The notes beneath the pieces were generated by a model. The model was given only the letters and a program-made list of their open reading frames with translations, was not told the DNA's origin and did not search any database. A stretch of 6,106 nt of DNA, taken from contig PKWF01000092.1 of NCBI GenBank assembly GCA_003133185.1, forward strand, positions 13,724-19,829, given 5' to 3'. The position numbers and the translations under genes are program-made. This document shows, in pieces, positions 1 through 5,880 of this stretch. The stretch comes from Vulcanimicrobiota bacterium (GTDB lineage Bacteria > Vulcanimicrobiota > Vulcanimicrobiia > Vulcanimicrobiales > Vulcanimicrobiaceae). The stretch's first letter is position 1; every line of letters begins with the position of its first letter.

Positions 1-774
1 CTCGACTCGCACTTTCCAAAACTGCCCGCTGCGGTAAACGACGCAGCCGTACGACTGCAAGTGGAAGGTCTCGCGCGAACGCCGGCCTTCCAGGACGTCG
101 GCTTTCGCGTGCGCGCGGGCGAGATCGTCGGTTTGGCCGGGCTCATCGGCGCCGGGAGGACTGAGATTTTGCGGGCCATCGCCGGAGCCGACGTACCGGA
201 TCGCGGCGAAGTTCGCATCGACGACCGGCGTCTGCGGCCGGGCGATATCGCCGGCGCCATCGCGGCGGGCGTCGCGTTCATCACCGAGGACCGCAAGGCG
301 CAGGGCTTGGTGCTTGGGATGAGCGTCCGCGAGAACGTCTCGCTTGCGCACCTCGCCGACTTTGTCGATCGGGATCTCCTGATCGATGTCGCGCGCGAGC
401 GAAACGCCGCGATGCGAATGATTGCGGAGCTGCAGATTCGGACGCCGAGCACCGAGCAGCTCGTACGCAATCTCTCGGGTGGAACGCAGCAGAAGGTCGT
501 GCTCGCAAAATGGCTGCTCGGCAACGCAGGCGTCTTCCTCTTCGACGAGCCCACGCGCGGAATCGACATTGGAGCGAAGACCGAAATCTACAAACTCATG
601 CTCGAACTGCTGGCCCGCGGCGCGGCGATCGTCATCGCGTCGAGCGACCTTCCGGAGGTCTTGGGCATGGCGCATCGCGTCCTCGTCGTTCGCGAGGGCC
701 GAATTGCGGCGGAGTTCGTGCGCGACGACGCGACCCCCGAGAAGGTCGTCGCCGTGGCCACGGGCGCGGCGTGA
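1..774 (+). CDS. Sugar ABC importer ATP-binding protein, RbsA/MglA type (C-terminal half, 5' truncated by window edge)
   Basis: This is the second nucleotide-binding domain of a tandem-NBD ATPase that powers uptake of a monosaccharide-class substrate from the cytoplasmic face. The frame is open from base 1, so the start lies outside the window. The 257 visible residues match roughly the C-terminal half of the usual ~500. Visible motifs in fragment numbering: the inter-domain linker (about 1-22), then the Walker A-like GLIGAGRTE (48-56), where the usual Lys is Arg. The signature LSGGTQQK is at 158-165, Walker B ends in FDEPTRGID with D182 and E183, and the H-loop region appears as SSDLPEVLG. 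The Lys-to-Arg change and the TRG(I/V)D sequence are normal for the second domain of this family and do not indicate decay. The gene overlaps the next one (permease) by a GTGA junction, implying translational coupling. The sugar cannot be told from this half. Confidence 0.96.
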   Translation, partial: LDSHFPKLPAAVNDAAVRLQVEGLARTPAFQDVGFRVRAGEIVGLAGLIGAGRTEILRAIAGADVPDRGEVRIDDRRLRPGDIAGAIAAGVAFITEDRKAQGLVLGMSVRENVSLAHLADFVDRDLLIDVARERNAAMRMIAELQIRTPSTEQLVRNLSGGTQQKVVLAKWLLGNAGVFLFDEPTRGIDIGAKTEIYKLMLELLARGAAIVIASSDLPEVLGMAHRVLVVREGRIAAEFVRDDATPEKVVAVATGAA

Positions 775-1772
775 CGCAGCGCGACCGGCTCTGGTACTGG
801 CTGCGCATCGCGGCGGCGCTGACGTTCTTGATCGCGATGATCGCGATCGTCGACGTCGCATCGCACGGCTCGTTCCTCGAGCCGAGCAACATCGTTCGCG
901 TGCTCCGTCAGATCACGTACAACTGCGTGCTTGGCATCGGCCAAACGTTCGTCATTATTACCTCCGGCATCGATCTCTCGGTGGGATCGCTCGTGGCATT
1001 GACGGGCGTCGTCGCGGCGCTCTTCGCCAACTCGGTGCATTTGAGCGGCTTTCCATTGATCGCCGCGACGCTGATCGTGGCGGTAGCGGTCGGCTGCGCG
1101 GCCGGCTGGGTCAACGCCTTGCCGGTCGTCAAGCTCAATCTGCCGCCGTTTATCACGACGCTTGCGATGCTCGAGATGGCGCTCGGAGCCTCATTTATTC
1201 TTTCCCACGGGCGCCCGGTCGCACTACAGAGCTCGGACTTCGAGAATACCGGAATCGGCTCGTTCATGGGCGGCTTGACGAACGCATTGCACCTCCCGGG
1301 CATTCCCGTACCGGTGATTTGGATGCTGGTCGTCATCGTCGCGGCATCGGTGCTGTTGAACAGGACGCGCTTCGGGCGCTACGTCTTCGCCATTGGCGGC
1401 AACGAAGAGGCGGCGCGCCTCGCCGGGATCAACGTTGCGCGCGTCAAGACGATCGTGTATATGATCAGCGGCGGTTGCGCCGCTATCGTGGGCTTCTTAT
1501 ACATGGCCCTCTTCTCGTCGGGATCGCCCCAGACGGGAACCGGCGACGAGCTGCTCGAGTCGATCGCCGCCGTCGTCGTGGGCGGCACGAGCCTAATGGG
1601 AGGGCGCGGCAGCGTGATCGGCACTTTCTTCGGCGCGCTCCTCATTGGCGTGCTCTACAACGCGATGAACCTGCTTAACGTGGATTCGTATTTGCAGAAA
1701 GTGCTGCTGGGCGCGGTCATCCTGCTCGCCGTCGTCTTGGACGAGTTGAGGAAGCGCTACATAGCGAAGTAG
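771..1772 (+). CDS. Sugar ABC importer permease, RbsC/BPD_transp_2 family
   Basis: Integral membrane subunit that forms the translocation path of a ribose/xylose/galactose-class ABC importer together with the upstream ATPase. The 333-residue length fits the family (RbsC is about 320). Hydrophobic segments run through the protein. Family hallmarks are visible: SGIDLSVGS at 65-73, the cytoplasmic coupling region GRYVFAIGGNEEAARLAG at about 202-219, and GGTSLMGGRGS at 271-281, followed by the final membrane segments and a short basic tail ending KRYIAK. I chose the GTG at 771, which overlaps the ATPase stop as GTGA. It gives an N-terminus (MTQRDRLWYW) that leads straight into the first membrane segment. 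The frame stays open upstream but there it only shadows the ATPase gene. No good Shine-Dalgarno is seen, consistent with coupled translation. No binding protein gene follows; the next gene is convergent. Confidence 0.96.
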   Translation: MTQRDRLWYWLRIAAALTFLIAMIAIVDVASHGSFLEPSNIVRVLRQITYNCVLGIGQTFVIITSGIDLSVGSLVALTGVVAALFANSVHLSGFPLIAATLIVAVAVGCAAGWVNALPVVKLNLPPFITTLAMLEMALGASFILSHGRPVALQSSDFENTGIGSFMGGLTNALHLPGIPVPVIWMLVVIVAASVLLNRTRFGRYVFAIGGNEEAARLAGINVARVKTIVYMISGGCAAIVGFLYMALFSSGSPQTGTGDELLESIAAVVVGGTSLMGGRGSVIGTFFGALLIGVLYNAMNLLNVDSYLQKVLLGAVILLAVVLDELRKRYIAK

Positions 1773-1881
1773 TTCCGCGCTTTCACTGGGCAGCAATGTC
1801 CATGCTCGGTCCTCCCGATCTCATCCTGAGCTGGCAATGTCACGCTTCAATGAAGCCCGGCGATATGGAACCGGTGCTGCT
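1773..1881. other. Convergent intergenic region, weak dyads, no clear terminator
   Basis: This 109-nt stretch separates the 3' ends of the plus-strand permease and the minus-strand secreted gene. It has a 13-nt dyad, GCTTCAATGAAGC at 1844-1856, with six complementary bases around a single A and no T-run on either side. It also has an 8-nt direct repeat GCAATGTC at 1793-1800 and 1834-1841, and the string TCATCCTGAGCT at 1821-1832. A bidirectional terminator is expected here, but none of these is a convincing intrinsic one. Confidence 0.5.
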
Positions 1882-2316
1882 TTAGAGGTCGCCGCAGGAA
1901 ACGTAGTGGGCTAGATTCGCGGCGCTCTCGTGGACGTTGATCGCGTACTTGGCTTTCTTGAGGTCCGCGATCGTGACGCCCTTGACGGTCGTCACGGAGA
2001 CGCCCTTGACGACGTTAGAGAGCCCCTTCCAGGGCGCTGGATTCAACTTCGCACAGGTACCCTGGTGGATGTGCGCGGGTTCGGAAGCTCCGGACGGCTC
2101 GTTTTTCACTTGCAGCTTCACCTTCAAGCCGGCGGAAGTGTCGTTCAGGAAGGCTTGACCGTCTTGTTTCGAACCATTTTGTGCGCCGAGATTGATGGTC
2201 ATCGCATGCGGTGACATCGCATTGTTAACGCCGTTCATCGTATTCGTCGCGGCGAACGCCTGCGTCACAAAAGCGAGAGCGATTGCCGGAACGAGGAGCG
2301 AGCGCCCAAGTTTCAC
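1882..2316 (-). CDS. Small secreted protein with HxH motif, CHRD-like (function unknown)
   Basis: A 144-residue exported protein of unknown role. Residues 1-23 are a clear Sec signal peptide: basic K2 and R5, a hydrophobic core LLVPAIALAFV, and an AFA-A cleavage region. The mature part is small and beta-rich in appearance, with PAHIHQGTC at 80-88, YAINVH at 124-129 and YVSCGDL at the C-terminus. The H82-x-H84 pair, H129, and the two mature cysteines C88 and C141 recall the AHIH...NVH pattern of CHRD and Cu/Zn-SOD-like domains, so a metal site and one disulfide are plausible but unproven. I chose the GTG at 2316 because a strong GGAGG (2325-2329) lies 8 nt upstream. A TTG at 2331 in the same frame would sit on top of that ribosome site. 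It is separated from the upstream DUF1571-like gene by 103 nt and may have its own control (see leader structure). Confidence 0.85.
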   Translation of the reverse strand: MKLGRSLLVPAIALAFVTQAFAATNTMNGVNNAMSPHAMTINLGAQNGSKQDGQAFLNDTSAGLKVKLQVKNEPSGASEPAHIHQGTCAKLNPAPWKGLSNVVKGVSVTTVKGVTIADLKKAKYAINVHESAANLAHYVSCGDL

Positions 2317-2320
2317 AAAA

Positions 2321-2358
2321 AATACCTCCAAAGACTGTATTGCACTTGGGGAGGTATT
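2321..2358 (-). repeat. Inverted repeat pairing the ribosome site with an upstream anti-SD sequence
   Basis: AATACCTCC at 2321-2329 and GGAGGTATT at 2350-2358 (plus-strand reading) are perfect 9-nt inverted copies separated by 20 nt. In the minus-strand transcript the upstream copy reads AATACCTCC and can pair with the whole ribosome-binding segment GGAGGTATT. The sequence match is direct observation. A regulatory role is inference. A DNA operator dyad is an alternative reading. Confidence 0.5.
2325..2329 (-). promoter_or_regulatory. Shine-Dalgarno GGAGG of the small secreted HxH gene
   Basis: GGAGG on the minus strand, 8 nt before the GTG at 2316. It decides the start in favour of 2316 over the in-frame TTG at 2331. 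It lies within a 9-nt segment, GGAGGTATT, whose perfect complement occurs upstream in the same leader. Confidence 0.8.
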
Positions 2359-2368
2359 ACCCCGGTGC
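2342..2368 (-). promoter_or_regulatory. Leader hairpin competing with the anti-SD pairing
   Basis: A 27-nt stem-loop. Outer arms GCAC (2342-2345) and GTGC (2365-2368) pair, then, past a small internal asymmetry (TT opposite G), GGGG (2348-2351) pairs with CCCC (2360-2363) around an 8-nt loop. It uses the bases of the anti-SD copy, so it and the SD:anti-SD helix are mutually exclusive. There is no T-run after it on the minus strand, so it does not look like a terminator. Confidence 0.45.
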
Positions 2369-2419
2369 CATGCTCTCTACACGTGGCGGCCGGGCTTCCC
2401 TCGGCCGTTTAACGATCCG

Positions 2420-3079
2420 CTAGAACGGAAAGTCGGCTTGCGTTAGCCCGACGTTGGTTTTGAGGTCGGTAACGTTTTCGTCGAGGACGATCTGGGGGCC
2501 GGCGTACATGATCTGGCGGACCGGCCAGTGCGTCTCTTTCGATACGTAGAGAATTTGATCGGAGATACCGTTGTTCGAGGCCGGATCGGTGACCTTGAGC
2601 TCGATGCGATCGGTGTCGACGCCCTGGATCTTTCCCCCCTCGACCTGTGTGAGCTTTCCGGGAATCGTCGCGTAGTCGTCGACGATGCGCGGCAGCAGAC
2701 CCTCGGGGATCGTCACTCCGCGCAGCGAAACGGCGCGCGGATCGTGCAGGCTTATCTTCAGGTGAATGCCGGAGAGAAAGCCGCCCTGATGCCCGCTGAC
2801 TTGATCGCCGCCTATCCAAACGCCGCCGGAGCCTTTGCCATCGCCGTCGAGGATCAGCGTCTTGACGTAATGCGGCTTCATGAACTCGTATTGATAGACG
2901 CGGTCTTGGGTCATCGTGCCTTTAGCCTCGTGAACGTGCAAGACGCACGTGTAGTCGGTAATGCCGGCAAACGCTTTGTCAAATGCCGCAATCGCGGGCG
3001 CAAGATTGGCGGCCCGAGCCGCGAGGCAGCTCGCGCCGACGAGCGCAATGCAAAGTGACAACGAATGCCGGGAATTCAC
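2420..3079 (-). CDS. Secreted DUF1571/LolA-like protein
   Basis: A 219-residue exported protein, probably periplasmic or surface-exposed, of the LolA-like lipid/lipoprotein-carrier superfamily. No specific substrate can be named. Residues 1-23 form a signal peptide ending ARA-A. The mature part begins with a helix and the element ITDYTC (40-45). A run of beta-type segments follows, with FMKPHYVKT (66-74), the Gly-rich GDGKGSGGVWIGGDQVSGHQ (79-98) and ISLHDPRAVSLRG (109-121). It ends with NVTDLKTNVGLTQADFPF (202-219), which resembles the EEYxYxxLKxNVGLTDxDF ending typical of DUF1571 proteins. The GTG at 3079 is chosen because AGGAG lies 6 nt upstream and it starts exactly at the signal peptide; in-frame codons further upstream would overlap the Usp gene. 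The Usp stop is only 17 nt upstream, so it is likely in the same operon. The family call is from motif memory, so treat it as moderate. Confidence 0.85.
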   Translation of the reverse strand: MNSRHSLSLCIALVGASCLAARAANLAPAIAAFDKAFAGITDYTCVLHVHEAKGTMTQDRVYQYEFMKPHYVKTLILDGDGKGSGGVWIGGDQVSGHQGGFLSGIHLKISLHDPRAVSLRGVTIPEGLLPRIVDDYATIPGKLTQVEGGKIQGVDTDRIELKVTDPASNNGISDQILYVSKETHWPVRQIMYAGPQIVLDENVTDLKTNVGLTQADFPF

Positions 3080-3085
3080 GATTCT

Positions 3086-3090
3086 CTCCT
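3086..3090 (-). promoter_or_regulatory. Shine-Dalgarno AGGAG of the DUF1571-like gene
   Basis: AGGAG on the minus strand, 6 nt before the GTG at 3079 and inside the 17-nt gap after the Usp-domain gene. It fixes the GTG start and shows this gene is translated independently although co-transcribed. Confidence 0.8.
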
Positions 3091-3096
3091 CAAACT

Positions 3097-3717
3097 TTAA
3101 GCTTGCTGCGAATTGGATTGAGCGCTCTCGTCTATCAGCAGCGTACCGTGCTTGCCTTCGACGCCGATCAACACATCGCATTTTGCGTCGGCTGCGATCT
3201 CGTCGATAACGCGGCCGAGCGGTGCGCCGCTGTATTTCCCCTCGCGATACGAGCCCAAGATGATCAAATCTGCCTTTTCACGCTTGGCGACGTCGAGAAC
3301 CGCCTGCTTCGTCGAACGCGCTTTGATGGTCTCGGTGCGAATCACGACGTTGTTCTTGTTCGCGATCGTTTCCGCCGCGCCGAGCGCATCGAGAGCCGCT
3401 CGTTCCTCCAACGTCATTTCCGCATCGGGCGGCAGCGTGTACGGCACTTCGATCACGTAGAGCGCCAGCAGTTCGGATCGTTCTCCTCGTGCCAGCTTCG
3501 CGGCCAACGCCATCATGTGCGCCGAGTCGATCTCCGGCGAAAAGGCTACGATCAAGCTGCCCACGATTCGTTCCAGGTTACGTTCGGCAGCAGCGGCAAT
3601 GCGCTGAACGTACGACTCCGGCGGATGAAGCATCCACCACAGCGTCGCTCCAACGAGGCCGGCGATGAGCAGCGCGATGAGTGCTCCAGCGAGCGTGACG
3701 TGCACTTGGCTGGACAT
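3097..3717 (-). CDS. Membrane-anchored universal stress protein (Usp domain)
   Basis: A 206-residue protein with one N-terminal membrane segment (about 8-30, rich in A, L, I and G, ending LWWMLHPPE) and a Usp-type Rossmann-like domain (about 45-195) that should lie in the cytoplasm. The domain shows the expected start (RIVGSLIVAF), a mid strand LLALYVIEVPY, KADLIILGSYRE (148-159) and CDVLIGVEG (180-188). The ATP-loop is altered: canonical ATP-binding Usp has G-2X-G-9X-G(S/T), whereas here G155 and G168 keep the right spacing, the middle Gly is R158, and the last is followed by R169. Nucleotide binding is therefore uncertain. The ATG at 3717 is preferred. A GTG at 3726, overlapping the previous stop as GTGA with GGA 6 nt upstream, is a near-equal alternative adding three residues. 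The domain pairing with the APC permease upstream suggests transporter regulation (inference). Confidence 0.88.
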   Translation of the reverse strand: MSSQVHVTLAGALIALLIAGLVGATLWWMLHPPESYVQRIAAAAERNLERIVGSLIVAFSPEIDSAHMMALAAKLARGERSELLALYVIEVPYTLPPDAEMTLEERAALDALGAAETIANKNNVVIRTETIKARSTKQAVLDVAKREKADLIILGSYREGKYSGAPLGRVIDEIAADAKCDVLIGVEGKHGTLLIDESAQSNSQQA

Positions 3718-3722
3718 CGAGA

Positions 3723-3911
3723 TCACATCATTCCACGCACGCGTGCGATGAGTGAGAGCCGATGAACGCCAAGCGCAATCATCGCCACGCCCAAAACGAT
3801 TCCCGGAAGAACGGTAAAGCGGCCCTCGGGCAGCGCCGCGGCCATCCGTACGAGGATCACGAGCCCGCACAGGATTATCGCGACGGCGAGCAGTCCACGG
3901 AAGAAGAGCAT
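3723..3911 (-). CDS. Small two-TM membrane protein
   Basis: A 62-residue protein that I do not recognise. It consists of two hydrophobic segments (about residues 5-25 and 33-53) joined by a short loop, ALPEGRFTV, with basic residues at the C-terminal end (HRLSLIARVRGMM). It resembles a membrane hairpin and could be a small accessory subunit of the permease encoded just upstream. The ATG at 3911 begins 2 nt after the permease stop. A GTG at 3914, which overlaps that stop as TAGTG, would add one residue and has AAGG at a better spacing (6 nt), so the start is uncertain by one codon. Its stop is 5 nt before the Usp ATG. It is supported as a real gene by exact packing between two certain genes and by its coherent hydrophobic pattern. 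Confidence 0.75.
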   Translation of the reverse strand: MLFFRGLLAVAIILCGLVILVRMAAALPEGRFTVLPGIVLGVAMIALGVHRLSLIARVRGMM

Positions 3912-3913
3912 CA

Positions 3914-5542
3914 CTAAGTGCCTTGCCCCGCTCGCCGTGCGTCGCTCGCTTTCAGGTTGGCGACGTACTCATCCATCAGCTCGAGCTCTCCGGCACGACG
4001 CAGAATCTCGGTTTGGGCGGTACGCCAGTTACGGGGCTGCGAACCTAGAACCGGCAGACGCCGGTATCTACGATACACGAGGTAGAAGAGAAGTCCCAAC
4101 AACAACCAGCTCGGCCCGAAGATGCGTCCGAGCGGGTGCGTGAATAGCGTAAACATCAAGATCGAAAAAATGCCGATGAACCCGATGACGGCCACTATCG
4201 GAAACTCAACCTGTTCTCCACGAAAGCGCATCGGCACGTTGAGCGGAATCTTGAACTTACGCGGGCTGAGCGGGTCGGTCAGGCGCAATCCGATCAAACC
4301 GAGAAAGACGAACGAGTAGCTCGTGGCCGCGCCGAACGCATAAAGATCCGCCAGGAAACCGAGGCCGTTCTCGCCGTGAAAGAAGCGCGTGTAGAGCGAA
4401 GAGACCGCCGGAAAGAGCGCGGGGGCGGCGGCAAAAACCAACTCGATGACGGCAATAACCGAGAAGAAAACGATCGAGATCATCGGCGTACGAAACTTGC
4501 GGTGAACGCGCTGAAAGATCGAGGGCAATAAATTGCTGGTGCTCATTGCGTAGGCGATTCGAGAACTCCCGAAGACGCCCGAGTTCGAGGAGATGAGCAA
4601 CAAGATGGCACCTAGGACGGGGACGTAAAGCGCGGCAAAAGCGCCGTAGTATGGGACCTGCGCTGCAAGGAGCGCGACGGCCTTGCCCTGGTTGTCGGGG
4701 TTATTCGGAAAAATCTGCCAAAACTGTAGATGATGACCGGCGGCATCGGTGATCGGATGCCACGGTTGAAAGCCCAAGGCGAGGTTTGAGTACGCCAGTG
4801 CAAAGATCAAAATCGTGAGAATCAAAGAGACCGACGTGCGCGGGATGATCGAAGCCGGGCGTTGCGTTTCTTGCGCTGCCTGCGAAATCGATTCGAGCCC
4901 GACGAACGAAATGATCGCAAGTGACGTTCCCAGCATCAGCTCGTAAGGTGAAGGCCAGTGCGTTTGCATTGTGTGAATGAGAAGCTGGGGCCGGAAAGCG
5001 AAAAGGAAGCCAAAGCATAGGATACAGGTTTCGCTGATCACGTCGAGTGCCGATACCACGCCGTTGAACGTCGTACTTTCGCGCACGCCGATGACGTTCA
5101 AAAGGCAGAGTCCGACGACGAGCCCGAGCACGACGCCGAAGTGCAGCCACGGATGAACCGAGTTCACGAGCGCGGGCAGCAGCTGGCTGGAATAGTCGAC
5201 GGAGGTCCAGGCAAAGAGCGTTACGTCGATGGTGAAATCGAGCAAGACTGCCCATCCCGCGATGAAGCCGAAGATATCGCCGAGGCCGCGCATGACGAAA
5301 TACTGTCCGCCGCCGGCCACCGGATACGTCGCGGCGAGCTCCGTGTAAGCCAGCCCGATGCACACGTACACGACGCCGGCGAACAGAAAGGCAACGTTCG
5401 AGGCTCCGGCAGCCCACGCGAGCACCAAGCCCAACCCGACGAAGATGTCGGCGCCGACGTCGGAATAGCCCCAGGAGAAGGAGCCCCAGGGCGTTACGCT
5501 GCGGCGCAGTTCCGGTTGGGCGGTCTTAGAATCGGCGGGCAC
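3914..5542 (-). CDS. APC-superfamily amino acid/polyamine permease
   Basis: A 542-residue secondary transporter with about 12 membrane segments, probably moving an amino acid or amine with protons or by exchange; the substrate cannot be assigned. Visible family features: TM1 with an interrupted-helix sequence YSDVGADIFVGLGLV (26-40), TYPVAGGGQYFVMRGLGDI (72-90) leading into FIAGW, and TM6 SFVGLESISQAAQETQRP (212-229) followed by SIIPRT. TM8 and its loop give SSRIAYAMSTSNLLP (326-340), then HRKFRTP. After TM12 (about 474-490) a charged ~50-residue cytoplasmic tail follows. Length is somewhat above the usual 450-500. The GTG at 5542 overlaps the yraN stop as TAGTG and begins 16 residues before the first conserved part. 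No Shine-Dalgarno is visible, so translation is probably coupled to yraN. The next two genes follow without a gap. Confidence 0.94.
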   Translation of the reverse strand: MPADSKTAQPELRRSVTPWGSFSWGYSDVGADIFVGLGLVLAWAAGASNVAFLFAGVVYVCIGLAYTELAATYPVAGGGQYFVMRGLGDIFGFIAGWAVLLDFTIDVTLFAWTSVDYSSQLLPALVNSVHPWLHFGVVLGLVVGLCLLNVIGVRESTTFNGVVSALDVISETCILCFGFLFAFRPQLLIHTMQTHWPSPYELMLGTSLAIISFVGLESISQAAQETQRPASIIPRTSVSLILTILIFALAYSNLALGFQPWHPITDAAGHHLQFWQIFPNNPDNQGKAVALLAAQVPYYGAFAALYVPVLGAILLLISSNSGVFGSSRIAYAMSTSNLLPSIFQRVHRKFRTPMISIVFFSVIAVIELVFAAAPALFPAVSSLYTRFFHGENGLGFLADLYAFGAATSYSFVFLGLIGLRLTDPLSPRKFKIPLNVPMRFRGEQVEFPIVAVIGFIGIFSILMFTLFTHPLGRIFGPSWLLLGLLFYLVYRRYRRLPVLGSQPRNWRTAQTEILRRAGELELMDEYVANLKASDARRAGQGT

Positions 5543-5880
5543 TAGAACGCGTTTCGATGCAGGCTCAAGAGTTTTCCGTCCAGCGTGACGACGTCGAAAC
5601 GAATCTTTGCGGACGGCGCGACGATCTGACCGTAATCCGCGGCGATGCACCGGAGCGTCGCGCGTTTTCGCGCATCCACCGCCTGCAACGCCGCACCGAA
5701 CTTCCTGGAGTCACGGCGCTTTACTTCGACGATCACGAGCGTCGGCCCGTCGAGACAAACGGCATCGATTTCCCCTCCGGGAACGCGCACGTTGCGAGCC
5801 AGGATGCGATAACCGCAAGCGGCAAGAAAGTCGCTCGCCCGGTCCTCTCCCTGTCGCCCTTTTGCGCCGTTATTCTTCAA
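5542..5880 (-). CDS. yraN: YraN family protein (UPF0102, nuclease-fold)
   Basis: A 112-residue member of UPF0102, a family with a restriction-endonuclease-like fold and no firmly settled role. The motifs are intact: KGRQGEDRA (7-15, acidic E12), the RNVRVPGGEIDAV stretch (29-41, D39), VIVEVKRR (49-56, E52 and K54), and IRFDVV near residue 95. E12, D39 and E52-x-K54 are the expected metal-site residues. I chose the TTG at 5880, which places the family's KGRxGE motif near the N-terminus and overlaps the rnhB end by 11 nt. GTG codons at 5913 and 5934 in the same frame would give longer N-termini (11 or 18 extra residues) with a deeper overlap and cannot be ruled out, since none has a good Shine-Dalgarno. 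The rnhB-yraN pairing is common in bacteria and supports the call. Confidence 0.92.
   Translation of the reverse strand: MKNNGAKGRQGEDRASDFLAACGYRILARNVRVPGGEIDAVCLDGPTLVIVEVKRRDSRKFGAALQAVDARKRATLRCIAADYGQIVAPSAKIRFDVVTLDGKLLSLHRNAF

Noticed and set aside
48..180. Walker A Lys replaced by Arg in the ABC ATPase, suggesting a pseudogene
   Set aside because: GxxGAGRTE is the normal form in the second nucleotide-binding domain of RbsA/MglA proteins, and the other motifs are intact.
422..1678. Long plus-strand open frame rich in Arg/Ser overlapping the ABC genes
   Set aside because: Composition (RRR, SSR, ARR runs) is that of a shifted frame in GC-rich DNA, and it overlaps two certain family members end to end.
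1844..1856. GCTTCAATGAAGC dyad as a bidirectional terminator
   Set aside because: The stem is only about 5 bp as RNA and there is no T-run on either side.
2387..2407. CGGCCG...CGGCCG stem (up to 8 bp with a 5-nt loop) as a terminator for the DUF1571-like gene
   Set aside because: On the minus strand no T-run follows. A short TTT follows only on the plus strand, where no gene reads into it. It may still be a weak structure but is not a supported terminator.
3020..3030. Cys18 of the DUF1571-like signal region as a lipoprotein site
   Set aside because: The residues before it (GAS-C) lack Leu or a similar residue at -3, and a good signal peptidase I site (ARA-A) follows five residues later.
2528..3058. 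Plus-strand open frame of 176 codons opposite the DUF1571-like gene
   Set aside because: It is antisense to a gene with a signal peptide, a ribosome site and family motifs, and shows no domain, membrane segment or start signal of its own.
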